In this document: piece by piece, positions 34,036 to 43,098 of the stretch
Numbering within the stretch: the first letter of the stretch is position 1
Layout of the letters: every line of letters begins with the position of its first letter
Assembly: GCA_029562975.1 (NCBI GenBank)
Contig: JAKQTR010000041.1
Coordinates: 248,001 to 312,000 of the forward strand
Direction of reading: 5' to 3'
From: Acidobacteriota bacterium
GTDB taxonomy: Bacteria > Acidobacteriota > Vicinamibacteria > Vicinamibacterales > JAKQTR01
Length of the DNA stretch: 64,000 nt
The notes under the pieces: generated by a model
What the model was told of the DNA's origin: nothing
The model's database searches: none
What the model saw: the letters and a program-made list of their open reading frames with translations, nothing else
Position numbers and translations under genes: made by a program

Positions 34036-36549
34036 CTACCGCGCCTCCATGGCCGCGTCCAGCAGATCGGTCTCGCATACCCGCCTTGTCTCGAGATCGA
34101 TCGCCAGCGTCTTGATCTCGAACGGTCCCAGGCGCGTGTCGAGGGACAGGCCCAGCGCGGGCACCGTCAACGTGGTGGTCCGCGCGCGCCCCGTCGGCTC
34201 GAACAGCCGGACGATCAGCCGGCGCCCGTCCTCGATGACGCGCAGGCTCGGCATCTGGACCGCTTCGTCGGACAGGACGGCGCCGGCAAGGGCCGGCAGC
34301 CCGCCGGTTCCGGGCGGGAAAGCCACGAGGGCCATCGGGGCCTCGTGCCGCGCCGTGGCCTCCCGATCCACCACGCTCAGGCGCTCGGCGGCCGGCCCGC
34401 CGGCGAGCCAGAAGCGGAACACGTGCTCGCCGCGATCGACCCTGGGCTCGGCCCGGTCCTGCCTGACGACGGGCGTCCGGTCATCCACCGGGTGGCCGGC
34501 GTACGCGGGCGAGCGGAGACACGACAGGCGCAGTTCGGACCCGGAGAAGTCGAACCCGTAGATCGCGTCGTTGATGACCGTCAGGGCATGCGCGCCGTCC
34601 GGCGAGACGCACGCCACCCACTGCTGACAGACGAGTTCCTCGGCCTCGCGACGGTGTTCCTCGACCCCGAAAGCCACCTGGCCGAGCACCCGCCCGGGCC
34701 CGAGGGCCGTCGGGATCGCCAGCTTCAGCATTGCGTCCGTTTCTGCCCAGGTGGCGCGCGCTTCGACCTCGACTTCCGCGCCCTGCCAGGGCAGCGCGTA
34801 GCGCAGGCGCAGGACGGAACGGCCGTACCCGAACAGCGCTTCGACGATTGTGCGGACCGGGCCGTCTTCGATGACGCGGACCGGCGGCAGTTCGTGCGCC
34901 GCGACGCCGGCGAACGCCGCGGCGTCGCGCGGCGCGAGGAGCAGGAACTCGCCGGCGCGGTCGCGGAAGCTCCTCGCCTGCATGCCCCATGGGTCCGCCG
35001 AGTCGCGCATGACGAGGGGACGGAAGGCGCCGCGATCGACGTACGTGACGCCGTCCACGCAGTAGCGCGCGAGCAGTCCCGTTCGGCCGTCGATGTCCGC
35101 GGCGCAGCCGGCGCCGCGATGCCGGTACACGCCGTCAACCGGGCGCAGGGGCGGCGCAGGCGGCCTCGGGATCTTGCGCAGCCGGCAGGCGAATCGGCTC
35201 ACCGCCGAGGGCTCGAGCGTCGGGCGGAAGACGATCCGCTTGCGCTGGTCCACCTGGATGTTGCCGCTCTCTTTCTCGACCTGCGCCGGCACGGCGCGCC
35301 CGTCGCGGCCGGCGACCTCCGGCGCGAGGCACACGGACGAATCGGGGTTGGGTTCGGGCGGCTGCATTTCGCAGACGACCGTGGCGGTCACCGGGAACGG
35401 GTGGGGGTTGTGGACCAACAGCGGGTACTCGCCCTCCTGCGCCTGCGGCTCACTCGAGATCAGCGCGAAGAACGCCCGCGCCCGCAGCCGGGCACCGAGG
35501 TCCAGGCCGAGTCCCAGCCGCCGCAGCGCTTGTGCCTCGGCCTCCTCGACGCTCGTTCCTGCCAGCACGTCGTGGAACTGCGTGAACAGCAGAGCCTGGA
35601 GCACCTCGTCCAGGCCGGCGGCGGGGTAGGGCAGCAGGCCCTGGACGGCGGCGCACGCGCACGTTTTCTCCGTGGCGAACAGGAGCGCCTCGAGGCGCCG
35701 GTGCGCGCGCTTGACCGTCGCCATCGACGTGTAGCACCCGGGCGCCCAGGGGTTGAGGTCCCGCTCGACGCGCGGGAGCGAGGGACGTCTTGCCTCGAGG
35801 CCGTCGAAGTAGTCCTCGGGCCGCCCGTGCACGATCTGCCGGCCGTGCGCGCCGCCCGCGAGCGCCGCCAGGGCGCGGAGATCGCCGCGCGACGGCCCGC
35901 CGCCGTGATTCCCCACGCCCCACAGCACGAGCCCGTCCTGGTCGGCGCCGTGCGTGCGGAGCCACCCCTCGACTTTCGCGCGGGCCCGCCCCAGTTCCGA
36001 GTTGTAGTGCCCGGCGGAGCGGTGAGCGAGCAGGGTGGACCCGTCGTAGCCCACCCAGACGAAGTCGTCCGCGGGCAGGTCCAGGTGCCGCGCGTCCGGG
36101 CGGCAGAAGAGATACCCGGTGTAGCCCGCCTTCGTCAGGATCTGGACCAGGCCGCGGCTGTGGCCGAACGCGTCGACGTTGAACGCCGCGCGCGGCCGCA
36201 CGCCAAACCGGTCGCCGAAGTACCGAAGGCCTTCGCCGATTTGGCGCACGAACGATTCGCCCGACGGCAGGTTGCAGTCCGGCTGGAGGAACCAGCCGCC
36301 CGACACGTGCCACCGTCCCAGGCGCACCAGGCGCTGGATGCGGCCGAACAGGCGCGGCTCGTGCTCCTCGACCCACTGGTACAGGAGCGCTTCGTTGTGG
36401 CAGAACACGAAGCCGTCGAACTCGTCGCACAGATCGGCCGCCGACCGGAAAGTGGCCAGCGTCGCTGCCAGCCCTTCTTCCCACGGCCACAGCCACACCG
36501 GGTCGATGTGCGAATTGCAGACGAGGATCAGGCGGCGCCCTAGCGTCAT
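34036..36549 (-). CDS. GH38 alpha-mannosidase
   Basis: An 837-residue retaining alpha-mannosidase. It begins with LILVCNSHIDPVWLWPWEEG (zinc-binding His-x-Asp at residues 14-16). The nucleophile Asp is expected in FNVDAFGHSRG near residue 124, and NHGGGPSRGDL plus FTQFHDVLAGTS supply further metal and substrate residues. A long beta-rich C-terminal half (PLLVHNPHPFPVTATVVCEM) is typical of GH38. No signal peptide is seen, so it acts on imported oligosaccharide. The ATG at 36549 overlaps the next gene's stop by 4 bp. It anchors the operon to mannose-containing glycans. Confidence 0.9.
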   Translation of the reverse strand: MTLGRRLILVCNSHIDPVWLWPWEEGLAATLATFRSAADLCDEFDGFVFCHNEALLYQWVEEHEPRLFGRIQRLVRLGRWHVSGGWFLQPDCNLPSGESFVRQIGEGLRYFGDRFGVRPRAAFNVDAFGHSRGLVQILTKAGYTGYLFCRPDARHLDLPADDFVWVGYDGSTLLAHRSAGHYNSELGRARAKVEGWLRTHGADQDGLVLWGVGNHGGGPSRGDLRALAALAGGAHGRQIVHGRPEDYFDGLEARRPSLPRVERDLNPWAPGCYTSMATVKRAHRRLEALLFATEKTCACAAVQGLLPYPAAGLDEVLQALLFTQFHDVLAGTSVEEAEAQALRRLGLGLDLGARLRARAFFALISSEPQAQEGEYPLLVHNPHPFPVTATVVCEMQPPEPNPDSSVCLAPEVAGRDGRAVPAQVEKESGNIQVDQRKRIVFRPTLEPSAVSRFACRLRKIPRPPAPPLRPVDGVYRHRGAGCAADIDGRTGLLARYCVDGVTYVDRGAFRPLVMRDSADPWGMQARSFRDRAGEFLLLAPRDAAAFAGVAAHELPPVRVIEDGPVRTIVEALFGYGRSVLRLRYALPWQGAEVEVEARATWAETDAMLKLAIPTALGPGRVLGQVAFGVEEHRREAEELVCQQWVACVSPDGAHALTVINDAIYGFDFSGSELRLSCLRSPAYAGHPVDDRTPVVRQDRAEPRVDRGEHVFRFWLAGGPAAERLSVVDREATARHEAPMALVAFPPGTGGLPALAGAVLSDEAVQMPSLRVIEDGRRLIVRLFEPTGRARTTTLTVPALGLSLDTRLGPFEIKTLAIDLETRRVCETDLLDAAMEAR

Positions 36550-38534
36550 GGCATCGGCCTCACTCGCGCCTCGAGCGGGGTCTCGCCGGCGCCGCAGGGC
36601 ACGCGGAACGTCGCGACGTCCGGCGCGTCTGGGTCGGCGCGGAGCCGGAGCCGCAGCCAGCCCTCGCGGACGGGCAGGCGCGCCTCGACGCCGGCCAGCC
36701 CCGGCAGGAGCCTCGGCGTCACCGTGACCGCGTCCGGGCCCGGCCTCACGCCGAGCAGGTGCTGCACGACGAGGACGACGAGTTCGGCCCACGTCCACGG
36801 CGTGATGCCGACCTGCGGAAACGGCGGCGACGCGCGAGGTCCGTTGTTCTCGAACCACGCGCCCGAGGCGGCGCCGTCCGTCGCGGCGAGCCAGCGCAGG
36901 ATGCGCCAGGCGCGCGCGGCGTCGCCGGCCTCGACGGCCGCCCGCGCGACGAAGATCGACGCGAACGGCCACGCGCCGGGGGAATCGGGTTCGGACGAGA
37001 CGTGGTATCGGCCGTAGCCGCCCCGGTGCCACGCCTGGTTCCACAGCGTTTCGATGTGATTCAGCGTCGCGCGCGCCACCGCCGAGCGCGGCGCGACGGT
37101 GCCGAAGGCAATCGGCAGGACGCAACTCGTGTCGGGGTTCAGCCGGTGCGGCGGGTCGCCGGCGAGCGGAACGCCCTCGGGCAGTCCCGCGCGGGGGCTA
37201 GGCAGAATCGTCTCCTGCACCTGGCCCGTCACCAGCCGCCGCTTCACGAAGCCGCGGGCGTCGGACAGGGCGAACACCGGGTCGGAGAGCATCGCGTCGC
37301 GCAGCGACTCCGACTCGTGCTGCCAGCGTGCAGCCGGCTGTGGGCGGCCGAGCTGCCGAGCCAGCGAGGCGGCGGCGGCGAGGCCGAGCGACACGAACAG
37401 CTGGTGGGCCAGTTCCAGGCCGGGCTTGATGCCGTGCGCGGCGTGCCGCTCCCAGTACTCCCGCGTCCCGCAAAGCAAGCCGCTCGCCGGGTGGCGGAGC
37501 TCCGCGCGCAGCGGGTACTCCGCGGCGGCCGCGACATGGTCCCAGACCTCCTCGGCGAGCCCGAGGTCGCCCGTCCAGGCGGTGTACTCGCCCAGCACGT
37601 GGAGCAGGATGCCGTTCTGATCGAGTTCCACGTCGCCGCGCCCTCGGGCCTGGCTCGAATCGAGCGTCGCGCCCTCCTCGGTCACGAACTCGATGGCCAG
37701 GCGGCGCAGCATCGTCCGCGCCAGCGGCTGGTGCCCGAGCATCGTGAGGGCGAGCGCCGCGAACGCCTGGTCGCGGACCCATTCGCGGTTGTACTGCCAG
37801 ATGCTGCCGTCCATGCGGCCCGCAGCCGACACGGCGGCTGGCAGCTGCGCGGCGCTGGCGCGAAACAGGCGGTCGAGGACGGGGTCGCCGAACTCGACGG
37901 TGGTCCTCTCCGGCCGCGGGCCGGGCGGGCGAGCCCCGCCGCCGGGGGCGGCGATGCGCACGTCCACCGAGCCGGCTGCCCGGTCGAGATCGTAGACGAG
38001 GGCCGCCCGGAGGCGATCGCCGGGGGCCAGCGAGAAGGCGATGCTAGCCTCCGTGCCTGGCGTTCCCGTGCGCAGCGTCCCTGCGATGGTCTCGTGCCCG
38101 GCGTTCGCCAGCGTGACGTCCCGGGACAGGCTCGGCCGCTCGCCGTCGGGACACGAGAAGCGTTCTTCGACGTCGATCGGCCCCGCCTTCCACGAGGCCA
38201 CGACCGCCGGGATCGCCGCTCCAGCCTGCCATGCCACCGCGACCGCCCCAGCCTCCGGCGCACGCGCGCCGGTTCCCGCGGCGATGCGCAGGGCCGTCGG
38301 CTCGAGGCCGTGCTCCGGGTGCATGGTCAACGCGCCGCGCTTCGGCCGCAGCCGGTCCGGGTCCATGACGAGCAGGCCGAGCGGCGTGCCCTCGCCGGCG
38401 GGCGCGTGCTGCACGGCGGCCTGGATGCGGCCGTTGCCCAGGAAGAAATAGGACGTCCCTGACAGGCGCGTGCGCACGTCCGGGTGGCCCCGCGCGGGGT
38501 CGTCTCGATACGCGTGCTCGGCGACATCCACCAT
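36546..38534 (-). CDS. Unassigned (alpha/alpha)6 glycosidase/phosphorylase-like protein
   Basis: A 662-residue cytoplasmic protein. The N-terminal beta-domain (SGTSYFFLGNGRIQAAVQHA, then ASWKAGPIDVEERFSCPD) recalls the super-sandwich of GH94/GH65-type phosphorylases. The second half is a helical barrel (GSIWQYNREWVRDQAFAALA near residue 245, ELDQNGILLHVLGEYTAWTG, ITPWTWAELVVLVVQHLLG). NREWVRDQA is similar to the entry motif of many (alpha/alpha)6 glycosidases. The catalytic residue is not evident. It lies 5 bp after the isomerase gene and overlaps the mannosidase gene. It may be a glycosidase of an undescribed family. Confidence 0.68.
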   Translation of the reverse strand: MVDVAEHAYRDDPARGHPDVRTRLSGTSYFFLGNGRIQAAVQHAPAGEGTPLGLLVMDPDRLRPKRGALTMHPEHGLEPTALRIAAGTGARAPEAGAVAVAWQAGAAIPAVVASWKAGPIDVEERFSCPDGERPSLSRDVTLANAGHETIAGTLRTGTPGTEASIAFSLAPGDRLRAALVYDLDRAAGSVDVRIAAPGGGARPPGPRPERTTVEFGDPVLDRLFRASAAQLPAAVSAAGRMDGSIWQYNREWVRDQAFAALALTMLGHQPLARTMLRRLAIEFVTEEGATLDSSQARGRGDVELDQNGILLHVLGEYTAWTGDLGLAEEVWDHVAAAAEYPLRAELRHPASGLLCGTREYWERHAAHGIKPGLELAHQLFVSLGLAAAASLARQLGRPQPAARWQHESESLRDAMLSDPVFALSDARGFVKRRLVTGQVQETILPSPRAGLPEGVPLAGDPPHRLNPDTSCVLPIAFGTVAPRSAVARATLNHIETLWNQAWHRGGYGRYHVSSEPDSPGAWPFASIFVARAAVEAGDAARAWRILRWLAATDGAASGAWFENNGPRASPPFPQVGITPWTWAELVVLVVQHLLGVRPGPDAVTVTPRLLPGLAGVEARLPVREGWLRLRLRADPDAPDVATFRVPCGAGETPLEARVRPMP

Positions 38535-38538
38535 CGCG

Positions 38539-39570
38539 CTACGCCTCCGGCGCGCCTGCGGGGGCGGGCGCCGGCCTCGGCCCGGCCATCGCCCGAAGCG
38601 CGGCGAGGTCCTCGGCGAGCCTCGACTCGCACAACGCCGGCCACGCGTCTCGATCGACCGGGCGGCAGTCCGCCTTGGCTTCGGACCGCCGGGCCAGCTC
38701 GAGCACGGCGTTCAGTTCGGCGCGATCGACGTCGGGGAACCGCGAGAGGAACTCCTCGTCCCTGATCGGCACCTCGAAGCTCCCTCCGTGATCTTCCACG
38801 GACAAGTGGACCGCGCGCGGCAGGTCGTCCAGGAGCCGGATGATGGCCCGGAGGTCGATGACGCCCTCGCCGATTGGCGCCGGAAACGTGACGATGCCGC
38901 CGGGCGACGGCAGCACGCCGCCGTCCTTGACGTGCGTGCTGACCACCCACGGGAGCAGGCGAGCCGACGCTCGGACCGGGTCCTCGATCATCGTCAGGAG
39001 GTTCATCGTGTCGAGGCAGACGCCGATCCAGTCGCCCGGTTCCGCGCCGCACATGTCGAACAGCCGGAGGAGCTCGAAGGAGGTGAACTCGAAGTGCGTC
39101 TCGACGGCCAGCGTCACGCCGTAGTCGCGCAGCATGGGCGCCTGCGGGCGGAGGGCGGACGCCGTTTCGCGCAGCAGCAGCTCGGTGCACGGGTTGGCCG
39201 CGTTCCAGCGCATCAGGCCGCCCGAGCAGGACCGCACGACCGACGCCCCAACGGCCGCCGCGCCGCGCGCCGCCCATTCGTTGACGCCGAACAGGTCCCT
39301 GCGCGCCCACGTCGTCATGTCGCGGGGGATGTGCTGGGCGCCGCCCCACTCGAGGTACATGCCGCAGGCGCCGGCGAACGCGCGGAGGTCCTTCAGCGCG
39401 TCTTCGCCCGTGCGCGCCTGCCACTCCGGAGTCAGGCCCGAGAAGGCGACGCCGTCGGCGCCACGCGCCGCGGCCCATTCGAGCGTCGCCATCGGGGACA
39501 GATCGAGCGGAAACAGCCCGTAGTTGTCGAGGCCCACCCTGCGGCGGCCGGGCGCCGTGTCGCCCGTCAT
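38539..39570 (-). CDS. Sugar phosphate isomerase/epimerase family protein
   Basis: A 343-residue TIM-barrel protein of the xylose-isomerase-like (AP endonuclease 2) superfamily. The ATG at 39570 overlaps the transporter stop by 4 bp. Metal-binding residues are expected in VTLAVETHFEF (Glu), IGVCLDTMNLL (Asp), VVSTHVKDGG (His) and LSVEDHGGSFEVP (Glu). No signal peptide is visible, so it acts in the cytoplasm. It would isomerise or epimerise a sugar made by the glycosidases of the same operon. Its exact substrate cannot be stated. Confidence 0.82.
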   Translation of the reverse strand: MTGDTAPGRRRVGLDNYGLFPLDLSPMATLEWAAARGADGVAFSGLTPEWQARTGEDALKDLRAFAGACGMYLEWGGAQHIPRDMTTWARRDLFGVNEWAARGAAAVGASVVRSCSGGLMRWNAANPCTELLLRETASALRPQAPMLRDYGVTLAVETHFEFTSFELLRLFDMCGAEPGDWIGVCLDTMNLLTMIEDPVRASARLLPWVVSTHVKDGGVLPSPGGIVTFPAPIGEGVIDLRAIIRLLDDLPRAVHLSVEDHGGSFEVPIRDEEFLSRFPDVDRAELNAVLELARRSEAKADCRPVDRDAWPALCESRLAEDLAALRAMAGPRPAPAPAGAPEA

Positions 39571-41675
39571 CGGATCGTCACCATCGCCCACAGGAGCAGG
39601 ATGATCAGGCCGACGAGCACCCAGGTGCCGAAGAACCCGAGATAGTCGCTGCGGGCCGGCCGGAGGATCTCCCAGTTCCGGCCGCCGAACCACTTGTCAC
39701 CGTCGTACTTGCGCGGGTTCGCGCACGCATCGGCGACGGCGGCCGCGTCTGCCTCCGGCGTCGGCTGCACCGGCGTGTGGATCCGGGCGAAGAAGCGGTC
39801 CAGCGCGTCGCTGGGCTCGGGCCGCGTGACGAGCGAGAGCAGGACGAGCGCGAGGAACGGGAACAAGGCGTCGAAGTAGAAGCGCGCGGCCACGAGCTGC
39901 GGCTTCGACCACGTCTTCAAATCGACGCCGAACCAGCTCATGACCCACAACTCCGCATGGAACCGGCCGAGCCCCTCTTTTGGCGACCGCGGGTCCTCGG
40001 GGTCCTGACGGACGACCTTCTCGAAGAACACGCCGACCGGCGGCATCGTCCTCGTCCGCGTAACGGGTTCGCCCGGCCGGGCCGCGCGGCCCGAGGCAAC
40101 GTCTTCGTTCGTCGCCGGGGACGTGGACACCACGGTGCGCGGCGCGGTCTCGACGAGCCACGGCCCGTAGCGCCGCGCCGCGTCGATGCGCTCGAAGGCC
40201 GTCGGGATCGCCGCGTAGAGCAGGATGCAGAGCGCCACCTGCAGGATGACCGCCCACTTCGTCAGGCGGCGCCAGACGAACCCCAGCCAGATGGACGCGC
40301 CGAAGATCGCCGGGATCGAGATGATGTACTGGAACAGGCCGAGCAGGTTCTCCGCCGTCATGGCCACCAGGATCGCCCCGGCCAGCGTCACGGCGATCAC
40401 GGCCCGCCCGACGACGAGGTAGTGCCGGTCGCTCCTGCCCGGCACGATGGGCCGGTAGAGGTTCCTGATGAACAGCGCCGCGTGCGAGACGGCCGATGCG
40501 TCCAGCGTGGACATGTTCGCGGCCAGCACGCCGATGAGCATGAGGCCGATCGCGCCCGGCCACAGCAGGTCCCGGGTCATCACGCCCCAGATGAGATCCG
40601 GGTCGTGCAGCCGGCCCGCGTAGAGGCCGATGGCGATGAGGCCGGCCAGCGCCCAGAAGAGCATCAGGACGCGCTTGGCGAACATGCCGCCGATCATGCC
40701 CACGCGCGCGGTGAACTCGTTCCTCGCCGATCCGGCCGTCTGCATGCCCGACACGACGGCGACGATGGACACCAGGTTCGCCAGCACCATCGCGAGCACG
40801 GTGTACCAGGCGTAGTCGCTGAGCGACGCCGATCCGAACAGCTGGAACATGTGGGCCGGCACGGCGGCGTGCAGCCCCGCGAAGCCTCCCAGCCTGGCGA
40901 GGCCGACCGGCACGAGCATGACGGAGAAGACGACGATCAGCACCCCCTGGATGCCATCCGTGATCGCGGCGGCCCTGAAGCCGCCCATCATCGTGTACGC
41001 GCCGACGACGACGGCGTAGATGAGGAAGAACCACGTCTGGTTGACGTGGGACACGAAGGAGCGGAGCTCGCCGCGCTGATGCTTCTGCCGGAGGACCTCC
41101 CAGCGCGCGTGCTGATCCGGCGTGAGCCCGCCCGCCCGCGCCGCCTCGAGCTCGCGGAACTCCTGGAACTCCGCGACGCTCGCCCGCTCGGCGGCGGTGC
41201 ACTCCGCGACGGCCTTCGGCGTCATGGCCACCATCGTCTTGCCGGCGACGAGCATGCCGATGCCGCCGCCGATGAAGGCCGAGATCGCGAGGGTGAAGAC
41301 CGCGTAGGCGGCGGCAAGGAAGGGGCTGCCGAAGCGCTCCTCGTAGTAGTCGCCGATGGTGGTCAGGCGCACCCTGCGGAACAGCATCGTGCTGAACCAG
41401 TAGAACGGCGTGAGGAACAGCACGAGCGACTGGATCCACATCCCGCCGACGCCCTGGCGGTAGACCTCCCGCGAGACCGCCACCGCCTGGTCGGCGTTGG
41501 TGGAGCACCCGAAGTTCAGGAAGAACTGGTAGACCCTTCCCAGCGTGCGGCCGGCCAGGAAGAAGTCGTCCATGCCCTCGGACGAGGCCCCGACCTTCCG
41601 TCCGATCCAGAGCACCGCGGCCAGGTAGGCGGCGATGATGGCCACATCGACGACGTGGAGGCCCCACAGGTGCAT
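39567..41675 (-). CDS. SSS family sodium:solute symporter
   Basis: A 702-residue inner-membrane symporter that takes up a solute, here probably a sugar, with sodium ions. The ATG at 41675 begins just before the first membrane helix (HVVDVAIIAAYLAAVLWIGR); an upstream ATG at 41717 would add 14 polar residues. SSS hallmarks are DDFFLAGRTLGRVYQFFLNF, RFGSPFLAAAYAVF, MGGFRAAAITDGIQGVLIV, and MLIGVLAANMSTLDASAVSH with the sodium-site Ser residues. About 13-15 membrane segments are present with an unusual soluble insert (about residues 505-590) before the last helices. It is the first gene of the nine-gene operon. Confidence 0.9.
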   Translation of the reverse strand: MHLWGLHVVDVAIIAAYLAAVLWIGRKVGASSEGMDDFFLAGRTLGRVYQFFLNFGCSTNADQAVAVSREVYRQGVGGMWIQSLVLFLTPFYWFSTMLFRRVRLTTIGDYYEERFGSPFLAAAYAVFTLAISAFIGGGIGMLVAGKTMVAMTPKAVAECTAAERASVAEFQEFRELEAARAGGLTPDQHARWEVLRQKHQRGELRSFVSHVNQTWFFLIYAVVVGAYTMMGGFRAAAITDGIQGVLIVVFSVMLVPVGLARLGGFAGLHAAVPAHMFQLFGSASLSDYAWYTVLAMVLANLVSIVAVVSGMQTAGSARNEFTARVGMIGGMFAKRVLMLFWALAGLIAIGLYAGRLHDPDLIWGVMTRDLLWPGAIGLMLIGVLAANMSTLDASAVSHAALFIRNLYRPIVPGRSDRHYLVVGRAVIAVTLAGAILVAMTAENLLGLFQYIISIPAIFGASIWLGFVWRRLTKWAVILQVALCILLYAAIPTAFERIDAARRYGPWLVETAPRTVVSTSPATNEDVASGRAARPGEPVTRTRTMPPVGVFFEKVVRQDPEDPRSPKEGLGRFHAELWVMSWFGVDLKTWSKPQLVAARFYFDALFPFLALVLLSLVTRPEPSDALDRFFARIHTPVQPTPEADAAAVADACANPRKYDGDKWFGGRNWEILRPARSDYLGFFGTWVLVGLIILLLWAMVTIR

Positions 41676-41801
41676 GGCGGACGCGCCTCGATGGGTCGAA
41701 GCCGGGAGCTCCGGCAAGCGGGCTTCCGGCGCACGGCCGACGACCGAACGCCGCGGCGGAGGCCGGCCGCGGAGCCGGCCCCGCCCGTCACGGCGCGCCG
41801 G

Positions 41802-43085
41802 CTAGACGAGTTCCGTCAAGCCGGGGATGGCCACCGGGTCCACGGGATTCGGCCCGAACTCGTACGCCTTGGGCGACAGGTCGAGCGTCGAGGTGTTCAT
41901 CGCCCAGTCCCAGGAGATCGCCCGGCCCGTGTAGGCGCTCATCCTGCCGATGATGGCGCACATCGTGCTCTCGGCGACCTGGCGCCCCTCGTTGAGCGGC
42001 GCGCCCTTCCGGATCGACGCGATAAGGTCGATGTGCTCCTGGACGTAGGGATTGACTTCCTCGGCCTCGAAGGTCCACGGGGACGCGCCGGTGATGCGCG
42101 TGGCGCTCGCGGTGCTCCACGCCACGCCCTTCGTGCCCACGATTCGCTCTTCGACCCGGTCGTTGCAGCCCTTCGTCTGCCGGCACATGCTCAGCACCCG
42201 CACCCCGTTCGGGTACTCGAACTCCGTGGCGAAGTGGTCGAAGATGTTGCCGAACTGGGGCGCCACGCGCACCTGCCGCCCGCCCATCGCCATCACGTTC
42301 TTCGGCATCGCGCCCATGGCCCAGTTGACGACGTCGATGTTGTGCACGTGCTGCTCGACGATGTGGTCGCCGGAGGTCCAGGTGAAGTAGAGCCAGTTGC
42401 GGCACTGCCACTCCATCTCCGTCATGTTCGGCGTGCGCTCCTTCACCCACAGGTCGCCCTGGTTCCAGTAGCACTGCGCCGCGACGATGTCGCCGATCTG
42501 GCCGTCGTGGATGCGCTTCATCAGCTCCAGGTAGCGCCGCTGGTGCCGCCGCTGCGTGCCGGCGACGATCGCGAGGCCCTTCTGCTTCGCGAGGTCGGAC
42601 GTGGCGATGATCGAGCGGACGCCCACCGGATCCACGGCCACCGGCTTCTCGGCGAAGATGTGCTTGCCGGCCTCGATGGCGGCCTTCAGATGGATCGGAC
42701 GGAACCCGGGAGGCGCCGCGGTGACGATGAGATTGACCTCCGGCACCGAGCAGACGCCCTTGTAGTTGTCGAACCCGACGAACTGGCGGGAGGCCGGCAC
42801 CCTGACCCGCGACGCGTATTCCTTGGTCAGGCGAGCCAGCGCGGACTCGACGCGGTCGGGCACGAGGTCGCCGAGGGCGACGATTTCCACCGCCGGGTCG
42901 GCCTTGAGGCAGTCGATGGCCGCCCCCGTGCCGCGCCCGCCGCACCCGATGACGCCCACCCTGATCGCATCGGATCCCTGGGCGAACACGCCCACCCCCC
43001 CGGGGATGGCCGCGGCCATCGAGGCCGCCGCCGCCGTCTTCACGAAATCGCGGCGCGTGACTGTCGTGTGCTGATCCTGGCTCAT
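41802..43085 (-). CDS. Tat-exported Gfo/Idh/MocA oxidoreductase
   Basis: A 427-residue oxidoreductase with a twin-arginine signal (TVTRRDFVKTAAAASMAAA), so it is exported folded with its cofactor. The Rossmann motif IRVGVIGCGGRGTGAA lies near residue 41, the conserved IFAEKPVAVDPVG near 142, and EQHVHNIDVVNWAMG carries the likely catalytic His/Asp region. It is of the bacteroidal/planctomycetal type found with sugar isomerases. It precedes no operon gene closely: 126 bp lie between its stop and the symporter start. It is 13 bp downstream of the Tat isomerase-like gene and reads the same way. Confidence 0.88.
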   Translation of the reverse strand: MSQDQHTTVTRRDFVKTAAAASMAAAIPGGVGVFAQGSDAIRVGVIGCGGRGTGAAIDCLKADPAVEIVALGDLVPDRVESALARLTKEYASRVRVPASRQFVGFDNYKGVCSVPEVNLIVTAAPPGFRPIHLKAAIEAGKHIFAEKPVAVDPVGVRSIIATSDLAKQKGLAIVAGTQRRHQRRYLELMKRIHDGQIGDIVAAQCYWNQGDLWVKERTPNMTEMEWQCRNWLYFTWTSGDHIVEQHVHNIDVVNWAMGAMPKNVMAMGGRQVRVAPQFGNIFDHFATEFEYPNGVRVLSMCRQTKGCNDRVEERIVGTKGVAWSTASATRITGASPWTFEAEEVNPYVQEHIDLIASIRKGAPLNEGRQVAESTMCAIIGRMSAYTGRAISWDWAMNTSTLDLSPKAYEFGPNPVDPVAIPGLTELV

Positions 43086-43098
43086 GTCGTCTCTCTCC

